From positions 1 through 52,536 of the forward strand of contig JBOFFC010000013.1 in NCBI GenBank assembly GCA_051648405.1: DNA of 52,536 bases, in the 5' to 3' direction. Shown here piece by piece: positions 27,631 to 34,937 of this stretch (within the stretch, counting starts at the first letter, position 1; each line of letters begins with the position of its first letter). The notes below the pieces were generated by a model. The model was not told where the DNA came from and ran no database searches. It saw only the letters and a list, made by a program, of their open reading frames with translations. Made by a program: the position numbers and the translations under genes. This DNA comes from JBOFFC01 sp051648405. GTDB taxonomy: Bacteria > Planctomycetota > Planctomycetia > Pirellulales > Lacipirellulaceae.

Positions 27631-28422
27631 TCAGCGCACGCCGGCCGAGGGGCTCTCGGTCGACGAGCTTGCCGACGGATACGACACGGGCCAGTCCACG
27701 CTAGCGGGCGCCTTGCGCATCAGGTGCGGCGCTGCCGGGCCGATGGGGGTGGTCGTCGAGTCGTGACGGTCAATGCAACGTTCGAGTGTCCGCACGGTCG
27801 CCATCCGATCGACGAGCGGAACCGCCGAGGGAACCCCCATCTTCGCGAAAACGCGCCGCCGGCGTTGCTCGACCGTGCGGATGCTCACGCCGAGCTCGCG
27901 GGCGATCTGCTTGTTGAGCTTCCCGTGGCAGACCGCGTCGTGCACCACCAGCTCGTCTGCGGTCAGGCTCGCGTGACGCCGGTGGTAGTCCTCAACAAGG
28001 TCCCAATCGGCGCGGCGCCGCTCGGCCTCGGCGAGCCCGGCGAGCAACACGCGAGCCGCCATCTCGTTAGTCGGGGCGAGCGCGGCGGCGGCGAAGGCGA
28101 CCCGCGACACGGCACACGAGGCGTCGGGAGTCACGGCGAGGGCGATCACCACGGTGCGGCGAAACGCGATGTCAGCCGGATCGACCAGCGGTGCGAGCGA
28201 GGGATCAATCGCCAGCTCGGAAACCGGCGCCAGCACGCATGTGCTGCGCGGTCCTTCGGCGTAGACGCGCGCCTCATCGACCCGCACAACGATCACCGGT
28301 GCTGCGCCGACCGACTCAGCCGCTGCGGTCCAAATCGATCGGCTGGGGTCGTCAAGTCGGATCAGGACCGCGAGACCGATCGGCCCGTTGGCGTTGTGAT
28401 TCGCAAGATGAGACGTTGTCAT
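27631..28422 (-). CDS. LuxR-type transcriptional regulator with unrecognised N-terminal domain
   Basis: The 263-residue protein carries a C-terminal LuxR/FixJ-type helix-turn-helix at about residues 152-208 (LTADELVVHDAVCHGKLNKQIA, then ELGVSIRTVEQRRRRVFAKMGV). The canonical LT-x-x-E start and the V-x-x-R-T-V-x-x-x-x-x-x-I/V-x-x-K pattern are present. The N-terminal 150 residues (VIVVRVDEARVYAEG, VVIALAVTPDASCAV) are not a receiver or PAS domain I can name; they could sense a small molecule. The C-terminal 40 residues after the HTH are disordered and Pro/Ser-rich. ATG at 28422. About 800 bases without a firm gene follow upstream. Confidence 0.85.
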   Translation of the reverse strand: MTTSHLANHNANGPIGLAVLIRLDDPSRSIWTAAAESVGAAPVIVVRVDEARVYAEGPRSTCVLAPVSELAIDPSLAPLVDPADIAFRRTVVIALAVTPDASCAVSRVAFAAAALAPTNEMAARVLLAGLAEAERRRADWDLVEDYHRRHASLTADELVVHDAVCHGKLNKQIARELGVSIRTVEQRRRRVFAKMGVPSAVPLVDRMATVRTLERCIDRHDSTTTPIGPAAPHLMRKAPASVDWPVSYPSASSSTESPSAGVR

Positions 28423-29223
28423 ACGCGCACCAAGAACCTCGACCGAGGCGCAGAGTGCGGGCGCGAGTTCGGTACAGCCGAACCCTCAGGAGGGTACGAG
28501 TACAAAGCGCGAAGTAGATCGATCCCACCGCGGTAGGTGAGAACGTACCGCTCCGCCCGACGACTCGTGTCCCGGCATTGCCCTGCCCGCAACGCCGCTG
28601 GACCGTTTTTGTTATCAATCGGGAACTGTAGGACTCGTCGCTGGAGTGACAAGGTTCGTATCGGCGATCAGAACCGTGGGCGCGCCACGATTTCGCTTTG
28701 AGGACCGCGCGATCGCGGCATGCCGAACTCGCAGAACGTCCAAGTAGGACGTGTTCCGCTGCGTCGCTGCCATCTTAGCGGCGTCGAAGTCGATTACTGG
28801 CGGTTTTCCGAATCACCGGGGCAGCCGCGCGAATCCAAGCGAAGCGCAGGCATCCGGGGGCTACGGCCGGCAAAAACGCCGTACCGATTGAGAGCCCCAG
28901 TCGTCTCTGCTGGGCGGCGCACGCCAGAACGCTTTCTGCGGGCGCGAGCGTACCGGCCGGCGACAGCGCGCGGGGGTCGAGCCTTGCGACCCAGCCGTCG
29001 ATCGAGTCGCCCCGCAGCGCGAGGGGAACAGCGCTGGCGACCATCGCCACCGTCACGACCGTCACAACGCCAAAGGTCGAGCGTGAATCGTGGGGCAATA
29101 TCGACTCGCGCGATTTGACGGGCTGTGGCGCCGACCTATGTTTCCACGCCCGCCGCGCGCCCGCTAGTCGGGCGGCTTGCGACGGCGGGCACGACGGAAC
29201 CCCCGCCCCCCTTGGTCTCCACG
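28423..29223. other. Gene-poor interval upstream of the LuxR-type gene
   Basis: About 800 bases with no firm gene. It appears lower in GC and has less coding-like codon use than its flanks. One candidate small minus-strand gene (28775-29098) is listed separately. The palindrome CCGCG-CGAT-CGCGG sits at 28705-28718. The rest should contain the promoter of the regulator on the minus strand and that of the secreted protein on the plus strand; I see no convincing box. Confidence 0.5.
28775..29098 (-). CDS. Possible small membrane or secreted protein (weak)
   Basis: A 107-codon frame begins with a TTG at 29098. It encodes a hydrophobic N-terminal segment (VVTVVTVAMVASAVPLAL) that could be a signal peptide or membrane anchor, followed by a stretch without a recognised domain and a basic end. 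Its favour is the position, divergent from the next secreted-protein gene and filling an otherwise empty interval. Against it are the TTG start, absence of a domain and the basic, low-complexity end. An alternative start is an internal ATG at residue 19. It may be non-coding. Confidence 0.25.
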   Translation of the reverse strand: MPHDSRSTFGVVTVVTVAMVASAVPLALRGDSIDGWVARLDPRALSPAGTLAPAESVLACAAQQRRLGLSIGTAFLPAVAPGCLRFAWIRAAAPVIRKTASNRLRRR

Positions 29224-30246
29224 ATGGTCGGCGTCTTGCGGCCCCTGTTCGCTCTCGCCCTGCTCGCGGCCCAGCTCGCGCCGCCGCTCGCCGGCGCCGC
29301 GTCGCTTCAAGACCGCGTCGATGCGCTGGCCCAGCAGGTGAGCCTCCGCTACGCCGGGGACGAAGCGCGCCGCGCCGACGTGCGTGGCGAGATCGCCCGC
29401 GTGCTCGACTCGTGGAACGCGGTCGGGGGGGCCTCGCCGGAAGCCCAGCAAGCCTTCGACGCCTGGCTCACGGTGGCGCTCGACGCGCAGATGCCGGGGG
29501 GCAACGGCCGCGTGCCGGCGGCCCCCGAGTACGTCAGCGCCGCGCCGCGCGAGGCGATCGTCACGGTCCGGCCGCTCGACCAGCGATCGCCGACGGCGCC
29601 GACCACCGAGTCGCGGCTGAAGGTGAGCCCGGCGTTCCCGACTCGGGGCCCCGTTGTCGCGAACCCCGGCGTCACGGACCCAATCGTCACGAGCGAAGCC
29701 GCGACGCCCGCGGCAGCCGGGCCCCCGCGCGTCGCCGAGCCCCCCCGCAGCAGATGGTCGAAGCACCCGTCGGCGGCGCCGCTGGAGTGGACCGACCCGT
29801 TCGGCGACGACGCCCCACCCGACGAGCGTGGCGCCGCGTCCCGTCGCGTGCTGCGGCCGACGTTCCGCGCCGACGCGGTCTCGGTCAACCTGGTCGAGCT
29901 GGCAGCCACCGTGCGGGCGTACAACGACGCGCTCAAGGGGCTTAACCGCCGCGCGGCGGAGGCCGACCGATTCGCGATCGACGAGCTCACGAAGCTGATC
30001 GACGAACTCGAGTCGATCGAACGCGAGCGCGAGTTCCTCGACCTCTATCGCGGCGGCCTAGCGCCGGCCGAGCTCGCGGCGTTGCCGCGGTCCCCTTCGA
30101 CCGACTTGGCGTGGGAGCTCGTGCGCCGTGGCGTCGCGAATCGACGCGACGACCCGAGCGGAGATCGAGCGCTGTCGTGGGATCGCCTTGAAGAACGCGT
30201 CAACGCGTCGATGCGCAAGCGACCGACGACGCTCGCCGGGGCGTAA
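29224..30246 (+). CDS. Secreted protein of unknown function with helical ends
   Basis: This 340-residue protein starts with a signal peptide (MVGVLRPLFALALLAAQ, cleavage near AGA-A, residue 25). The mature N-terminus is helical (LQDRVDALAQQVSLRYAGDEARRADVRGEI), the middle (about 95-215) is a long Pro/Ala-rich and probably disordered stretch with a WTDPFGDDAPP motif, and the C-terminal part (about 220-340) is helical (NLVELAATVRAYNDALKGL and ELTKLIDELESIEREREFL). The DPF motif recurs in another secreted protein at 39443. No catalytic motif is visible. The ATG at 29224 is preferred to upstream codons because it puts the signal peptide first. Confidence 0.7.
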   Translation: MVGVLRPLFALALLAAQLAPPLAGAASLQDRVDALAQQVSLRYAGDEARRADVRGEIARVLDSWNAVGGASPEAQQAFDAWLTVALDAQMPGGNGRVPAAPEYVSAAPREAIVTVRPLDQRSPTAPTTESRLKVSPAFPTRGPVVANPGVTDPIVTSEAATPAAAGPPRVAEPPRSRWSKHPSAAPLEWTDPFGDDAPPDERGAASRRVLRPTFRADAVSVNLVELAATVRAYNDALKGLNRRAAEADRFAIDELTKLIDELESIEREREFLDLYRGGLAPAELAALPRSPSTDLAWELVRRGVANRRDDPSGDRALSWDRLEERVNASMRKRPTTLAGA

Positions 30247-30323
30247 ACGCTAAGCGCAAACCTCGCAGCCGGGGCCACAAGAAGGACGCGGCCGGCGTGA
30301 GAAGAGGAGATCGCAGGGCCGAC

Positions 30324-30527
30324 CTACTTGTCGTCTTCCTTGGTCTTCTTCTTTTTCTTCTTCATCTGCAGCTTGCGGACGCGGACCTTGGGGAGGCCCA
30401 GCGGAGAGTTCTCCTCGGGGCTCCAGCGGGCCGCTTCGCGCAGCTTCTCGATCCGCTCGACGCGCGTCAACACGCTGCGGTTCGAGACGGCGCCGGCCTT
30501 CACCTTGAGCGATTTGTCGATGGTCAT
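30324..30527 (-). CDS. Small basic protein (Planctomycetes/Verrucomicrobia type)
   Basis: The 67-residue, lysine-rich protein starts TIDKSLKVKAGAVSNRSVLTRVERIEKLREAARW (residues 2-35, read in parts) and ends in a KKKKKKTKEDDK tail. It matches the small basic protein family (TIGR04137 as I recall) found in the PVC group, with the conserved SLK...R-V-L-x-R-x-E-R-I-x-x-L pattern and the GLPKVRVRK segment. It has been linked to ribosome association by its charge; the function is unknown. ATG at 30527. It is convergent with the secreted-protein gene. Upstream codons to 30812 do not look coding. Confidence 0.88.
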   Translation of the reverse strand: MTIDKSLKVKAGAVSNRSVLTRVERIEKLREAARWSPEENSPLGLPKVRVRKLQMKKKKKKTKEDDK

Positions 30528-30715
30528 CGTGGTCTCTCGCGGGGCGCCGCCGGCCGACCCGTTGGGGGGCGGCGAGGCCAGCTTCGTAGGGAGCCGAGGG
30601 TAAACCGAGCCCCATAAAGTAAAGCCCGCGGCGACGGCTCGCAAGGGCCGATCTCGGGGGTTCCCGGCGAGCCGGCCGACGCAAGTCGCCGGCGGGGGGG
30701 CGCGGACAAACGGCG

Positions 30716-30745
30716 CAACAACTCCGCCGGCTCGCCCACGAGCCG
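30716..30745. repeat. CAAC-ACTCCG/GGCTCG repeat with CGGCTCG hairpin
   Basis: CAACAACTCCGCCGGCTCG (30716-30734) shares its ends with copies at 31692 and 42245. CGGCTCG (30728-30734), a CCCA loop and CGAGCCG (30739-30745) form a perfect 7-bp hairpin. It lies just upstream of the small basic protein gene and after the PEP-CTERM gene end, where a terminator would sit. Confidence 0.55.
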
Positions 30746-30775
30746 TGACTGCGTTGCTGGCCACAGCCCGCAACG

Positions 30776-31375
30776 CTACCGCCCGCGAGAACGCCCCGTT
30801 GGAAGGCAACACGCTGCGAGGGACGTGAGCGCCACCGTCGTCGGCTCAGGAACTGCTACAGCTATCTGCCATCGGCTGCCTAGAGGGAGAGGACGGGCCC
30901 ACGCAGAGTACCCGATATCGCCCTCGCGGATGCCAGTGACTCCATGTGCCGATACGCCGTTGTTGAAGATCTGCCACCCCAGGTTCACTCTGGTAGAAGC
31001 TCGCCCGCCGCTGGTGTACTCCTGGAAATTGAGCGACGCTGCACCATTCGCTGGCAGGTAGATCGCATGCTCAGTGATTTCAATCCCGGTTGCGATGGTG
31101 GGCGTTCCGAGGATCGGCGACGTGCGGAACTGGCCGGTGTAGACCAGAGGCCCTTCTGCCCGCCATTGCCAGTCGAGGACCTCCTCCGCGGTGAGCGTCC
31201 CGTCGGTCGCCGCGTCGTCGGAGACCTCGATGGTCCCGGAGAGCGTGTACCCGCGCTGGAGCTCTGGGTAGTCGATAAGTTGGTAGAGCTGGGCTGCCGG
31301 AGAGCTGGTCGCCGCGGCGCAGCCGGTAACGAGGAGCAATCGGAGAAGGATTCGCAGGATCGGTCGGCGGACCAT
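30776..31375 (-). CDS. PEP-CTERM protein, short
   Basis: The 199-residue protein has an N-terminal signal-like segment (RRPILRILLRLLLVTGCAAAT, residues 3-23; read in parts) and a C-terminal PEP-CTERM sorting signal: VPEPTT at about 175, a hydrophobic segment (VALTSLAACCL) and a basic tail (GRSRGR). The middle is beta-rich (YTLSGTIEVSD, QLIDYPELQRGY) with no named domain. PEP-CTERM proteins are exported and processed by exosortase, usually in exopolysaccharide-producing Gram-negatives; no exosortase gene is in this window. ATG at 31375. Convergent with nothing nearby; it sits between the small basic protein and the kinase genes on the same strand. Confidence 0.85.
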   Translation of the reverse strand: MVRRPILRILLRLLLVTGCAAATSSPAAQLYQLIDYPELQRGYTLSGTIEVSDDAATDGTLTAEEVLDWQWRAEGPLVYTGQFRTSPILGTPTIATGIEITEHAIYLPANGAASLNFQEYTSGGRASTRVNLGWQIFNNGVSAHGVTGIREGDIGYSAWARPLPLGSRWQIAVAVPEPTTVALTSLAACCLPTGRSRGR

Positions 31376-31738
31376 CGGACGTCTCGGGAGTAGGAGCCAG
31401 GTGGTCGTGACGCAGGGGGTCGGCTTTGCCGACTTGCCGGTTGGTAGCCCTTCGTAGAAGCGACCTCGGTCAGTGCGCTGCGTACGAGGCCCGACTCCCT
31501 GCGTGCAGCCAACCTAGACGACTGCGGCGCCCCGTCAAGCTTCTTCATCGTAAGCGCACAATGCGGGAGCGCGTGCGCCGGGACCACCAAGATCGGACCG
31601 AAGCACCCCGGGGTGCGTCACGCGACCTCGTCGGCGAGTCGGCGGCGCCAGCCGTCTGAGTGATTGTGCTACGGCAAACTCAACCGCGGCACAACGACTC
31701 CGACGACTTACGTCGGCGGCTCGCCTTATGGGCTTCGC
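31376..31738. other. Intergenic interval with one palindromic repeat, no gene seen
   Basis: 363 bases upstream of the PEP-CTERM gene and downstream of the kinase gene contain no supported gene. The hairpin copy at 31692-31725 is the only structure seen. Confidence 0.6.
31692..31725. repeat. CAACGACTCCG...GGCTCGCC hairpin repeat
   Basis: CCGACG (31700-31705), ACTTA and CGTCGG (31711-31716) form a 6-bp stem framed by CAACGACT and CGGCTCGCC. The same frame occurs at 42245 and 30716. It sits just after the kinase stop codon (31739 on the minus strand), so it may terminate that gene. Confidence 0.65.
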
Positions 31739-32614
31739 TCACGCGTCTTCGCTCTTAAGCCGCTTTAGCGGCTTGAGCACCGCTTCCATACTCGGCGGGC
31801 GGTTCTGCGGCTCCGACGCCAGGCACTTGAGGATCACCGCTTCGATGTCGGGGTGGACCGTTGGGTAGTGGTTCTTCAGCGGCGGCACCGCGACCTGCCC
31901 GTGCGACATGGCCGCCAGGCCGTCGGCGCCGCGCATCCAGGGGAGCTCGAAGGCGAACATCTCGTACATGCTCGCGCCGAACGCATAGATATCGACACGG
32001 TGGTCGGTCGGCCTGCGACGCACGATCTCGGGCGCCATGTAGTTGGGGGTCCCCGTGCGAATGCCCGGCTGCATGTACGCCTTCTCCGCCGGCACCGTGA
32101 GGCCGAAGTCGATCAGCTTGAGCGAAGTGGCGTCCTTGGTGCAGACGAAGTTGCGCGGGCAGACGTCGCGGTGGATGAACCCCGCTTGGTGGACCACCGA
32201 CAGCGCCTCGGCCGCCTCCCGCATGAGGGTCAACCGGTTGCCGCGGAGCTTCTCGCTGCGGCCGATGATCAGCGAGTTGAGCCCCGGGCCGTCGAGGAAC
32301 TCCATGACGAGGTACTGCTCGTTCTTGGCGGTCGTCCCGTAGGCAAACGTGCGGACGATGTAGGGGTGGTCGAAGCGGGTGGCGATCTCTCCCTCCGAGG
32401 GCTTGTTGAGCCCTTTGTAGCGGGACTCGAGTTGCTCGGTCTTCGCCTTGTCGAGGACCTTTAGGCCGACGATCTGGCCCGTCTCGCGGTCGCGCGCCAT
32501 GTTGAAGTCGGACATCGTCCCCGAGACCGCCTCGCGGAGCACCTCGTAGCGGCGGGTGACATCGACCTTGCCCCCCGACAGGAGCTTGCTGAAGAAGGCG
32601 CCGAAGCCGGCCAT
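31739..32614 (-). CDS. Protein kinase with atypical HRDxCPRN catalytic loop
   Basis: A Hanks-type kinase fold of 291 residues: VAIK lysine equivalent Lys52 (VGLKVLD), helix C acid near Glu75-Glu77, catalytic loop HRDVCPRN (Asp150 catalytic, Asn155), DFG at 169-171 and APE at 194-196. The glycine-rich loop is poorly conserved (VSGTMSDFNMA). In the loop, the lysine of HRDLKPEN kinases is Cys152, and the position before Asn is Arg154. This Arg pattern is that of tyrosine kinases of the HRDLAARN kind. No membrane helix or extracytoplasmic domain follows, so it is likely soluble. The substrate is unknown. ATG at 32614. It is divergent from the TIGR03790 gene. Confidence 0.9.
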   Translation of the reverse strand: MAGFGAFFSKLLSGGKVDVTRRYEVLREAVSGTMSDFNMARDRETGQIVGLKVLDKAKTEQLESRYKGLNKPSEGEIATRFDHPYIVRTFAYGTTAKNEQYLVMEFLDGPGLNSLIIGRSEKLRGNRLTLMREAAEALSVVHQAGFIHRDVCPRNFVCTKDATSLKLIDFGLTVPAEKAYMQPGIRTGTPNYMAPEIVRRRPTDHRVDIYAFGASMYEMFAFELPWMRGADGLAAMSHGQVAVPPLKNHYPTVHPDIEAVILKCLASEPQNRPPSMEAVLKPLKRLKSEDA

Positions 32615-32787
32615 AGGACGAATCTCGCGGTCGAGCCTGAGGAGGGGGGGAACCTTGGTGCGCCCAAGGAGCGTCCACTATAGCCGAGCGCCCGCCGGCA
32701 GCTCGCTCAAAGAGGGAGCGTTTGCCGGGCGCTAGCGCCGCCCCTACAACGGGGGTCACCATTGCCCCCCGAGGTCGAGGCCGCCAA

Positions 32788-34653
32788 GTGTTCGTTCATC
32801 ACCCCCGGCGTCGATCGAGGGGCTTAGGAAACCTGCTCCGCGGCGTGGCCGCGCTCGTGCCGCTGTGCGGAGGGCTCGGGGGGGCTGCGTTTGCTGGTGG
32901 CGGGCCCGAGAACGTCCTGCTGGTCGTAAACGCCAACAGCCCCGCTTCGATGGAGGTCGCGAACCACTACGCCCGGCTGCGCGACCTGCCGCCGTCGAAC
33001 GTCGTCCACCTCGACTACAAGGGCCCGCGCGAGATCGCCTCCGGGGAAGTGTTCCGCGAGCAGATCCTGCAGCCGCTTCTGAAGGTGGTCGCCGATCGGC
33101 AACTCGGTCTACAGATCGACGTCGTCGCCTACTCGGTCGATTTCCCGTGGCAGATTGACCTGCGGGGGGACTTCGCGGCCGACGTCAAGTTCGCGCCGCA
33201 ACTGAAGCCGGTCGCGTCGATCACCGGGGCGACCTACTACTATCAGCTCGTGCTCGCCAAGCTGCCGATCTTGGTGGCGCCCGACGCCAACTGGTTCGCC
33301 GCCCCGGCCGCGGAGAACCTGTCGCAGTGCACGAGCCTGAGGGAAACACCGACGCGCGGCTTCCGCGCCCGCTACCCGTGGGCCGCCAACGGCGAGAAGG
33401 AGGCCGAAGTCGAGAAGGGGCGCCGATACCTGCTCTCGACGATGCTCGGCGTGACGACGGGGCGCGGCAACACGACGGCCGAGGTGATCGAGTGCCTGCG
33501 ACGCGCGGCGCTCGCCGACGGGCAGCCCCCGACCGGCACGTTCTACTTCTCGCGCAACGGCGACGTCCGCTCGGCGACGCGCCACGCTTGCTACGAGGGA
33601 GCCGCCCAGGGGCTGCGCGCCTTGGGCTCGAAGGCGGTCGTCGCCGAAGGGCACGCGCCGCTGGGGGCCAAGGACGTCGCCGGGATGACGCTCGGCATCG
33701 CCGACATCCCGCTCGCCGAGGGGGGCCTGGTGATCCAGCCCGGCGCGATCTGCGAGCACCTCACCAGCAGCGGCGGCGACCTGCGTGTCGGGGCCCTGCA
33801 GACGCCGCTCACGGACCTGATCCGCGCCGGGGCCGCGGGGGCCAGCGGCACGGTCGACGAGCCCTACGCGATCCAGGCGAAGTTCCCGCTGCCGTCGCTG
33901 CAGGTCCACTACCGCCGCGGGGCGTCGCTCGCCGAGGCGTTCTACCAAAGCATCACCGCGCCGTACCAACTGCTGATCGTCGGCGACCCGCTCTGCCAGC
34001 CGTGGGCGACGCGGCCCAAGTTGACCGCCGCCGGGTGGCCCACGCCGAAGCCCGGGGCGCTCAGCCCCAGCGTCGTCGAGCGGCTCGAGGACGACTTGCA
34101 GTTCACCCCCGTCGTGGCGGCGACGCGTGGCGAGGGGACGACCTTCTGGGAGCTGTTCCTCGACGGGCGCCTGAGGATGCGGCTACCGTCCGGCACGCAG
34201 TTTACGATCCGGCAGTCCGACCTGGGCCCGGGCCGGCACGAGCTGCGGCTCGTGGGGGCGAACCCCGACCCGATCGAGAGCCAGGCCCGCCTGCTGGCGT
34301 CGTTCGACGTACCGGCCGTCCCCCCTGCGCCGGCGCCCGACGAGCCGAGCGGGAAAGCCGACGCCGAATCGGGGGCCGCGGTCCCCGACAACGAGCGGCC
34401 CCCCGACAGCGTGCGGCTGGCGGCCGATCGGCTGACGATGCCCGTGGGGGGGCGCGTGAAGCTCACGGCGAGCGCCGCGCGGGCCACTTTAATGGTTGTC
34501 CGGCACCAATCGCGGGAGGTCGGGCGGATCGACGGGGGGTCAGGGGTGCTCACGCTCGGCGCCGGGCGGCTCGGGCGCGGGCCGGTTCGCTTGCAGGCGT
34601 TCGCCGAGCCGGGGGGGGCGCCGTCGCCCCCCGTTTGGCTGACCGTGGAGTAG
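32788..34653 (+). CDS. TIGR03790 family exported protein
   Basis: The 621-residue protein matches the TIGR03790 family: ENVLLVVNANSPASMEVANHYARLRDLP near residue 40, then VVHLDYKG, QIDVVAYSVDFPW, and a GASGTVDEPYAIQAKFP segment (about residue 350) followed by YRRGASLAEAFYQSI and LLIVGDPLCQPW. The N-terminus (RRRSRGLGNLLRGVAALVPLCGG, read in parts) carries arginines and a hydrophobic stretch with an AFAGG end, consistent with a signal peptide. The C-terminal part (about 440-621) contains beta-sandwich-like segments. The function is unknown; the core has a caspase-like or hydrolase-like feel, unproven. The start at the GTG at 32788 is my choice; a TTG at 32722 would add 22 residues. Confidence 0.82.
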   Translation: MFVHHPRRRSRGLGNLLRGVAALVPLCGGLGGAAFAGGGPENVLLVVNANSPASMEVANHYARLRDLPPSNVVHLDYKGPREIASGEVFREQILQPLLKVVADRQLGLQIDVVAYSVDFPWQIDLRGDFAADVKFAPQLKPVASITGATYYYQLVLAKLPILVAPDANWFAAPAAENLSQCTSLRETPTRGFRARYPWAANGEKEAEVEKGRRYLLSTMLGVTTGRGNTTAEVIECLRRAALADGQPPTGTFYFSRNGDVRSATRHACYEGAAQGLRALGSKAVVAEGHAPLGAKDVAGMTLGIADIPLAEGGLVIQPGAICEHLTSSGGDLRVGALQTPLTDLIRAGAAGASGTVDEPYAIQAKFPLPSLQVHYRRGASLAEAFYQSITAPYQLLIVGDPLCQPWATRPKLTAAGWPTPKPGALSPSVVERLEDDLQFTPVVAATRGEGTTFWELFLDGRLRMRLPSGTQFTIRQSDLGPGRHELRLVGANPDPIESQARLLASFDVPAVPPAPAPDEPSGKADAESGAAVPDNERPPDSVRLAADRLTMPVGGRVKLTASAARATLMVVRHQSREVGRIDGGSGVLTLGAGRLGRGPVRLQAFAEPGGAPSPPVWLTVE

Positions 34654-34937
34654 TCCCCACACCAGCGGGGGGCTGATCCGTTTGCGGAAGTTGCGGTTAC
34701 AGCGGGGTTTGTGGCGCGGGGCGCGTTCGTTGACACCCTCTGCGCCCCCGGTAGGATGACCGATTCGTCGCGGGGCGGCGGGGTTCGGCGGGGGAACTTC
34801 CTCCCGGCTGGCGCCGTCTTCCTCAACCGATCCGTCACGGGGCCGAGCGGCCCCCGATCGCCACCCGGCGGCCGGACCTCTCGACTACCCGAATCCCTTC
34901 TGCTGAATCCTCTCCCGCTTCGCCCGGGGTGCGTCCC

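Noticed and set aside
25156..28536. Open plus-strand frame of about 1120 codons across three genes
   Set aside because: It overlaps the BshC-like and radical SAM genes out of frame and the LuxR gene antisense; the product is Arg/Ala-rich with no domain.
28720..29118. Plus-strand frame of 132 codons upstream of the secreted-protein gene
   Set aside because: Its second half is an Arg/Pro/Ser shadow of the opposite frame, with no domain; the minus-strand frame is slightly better but also weak.
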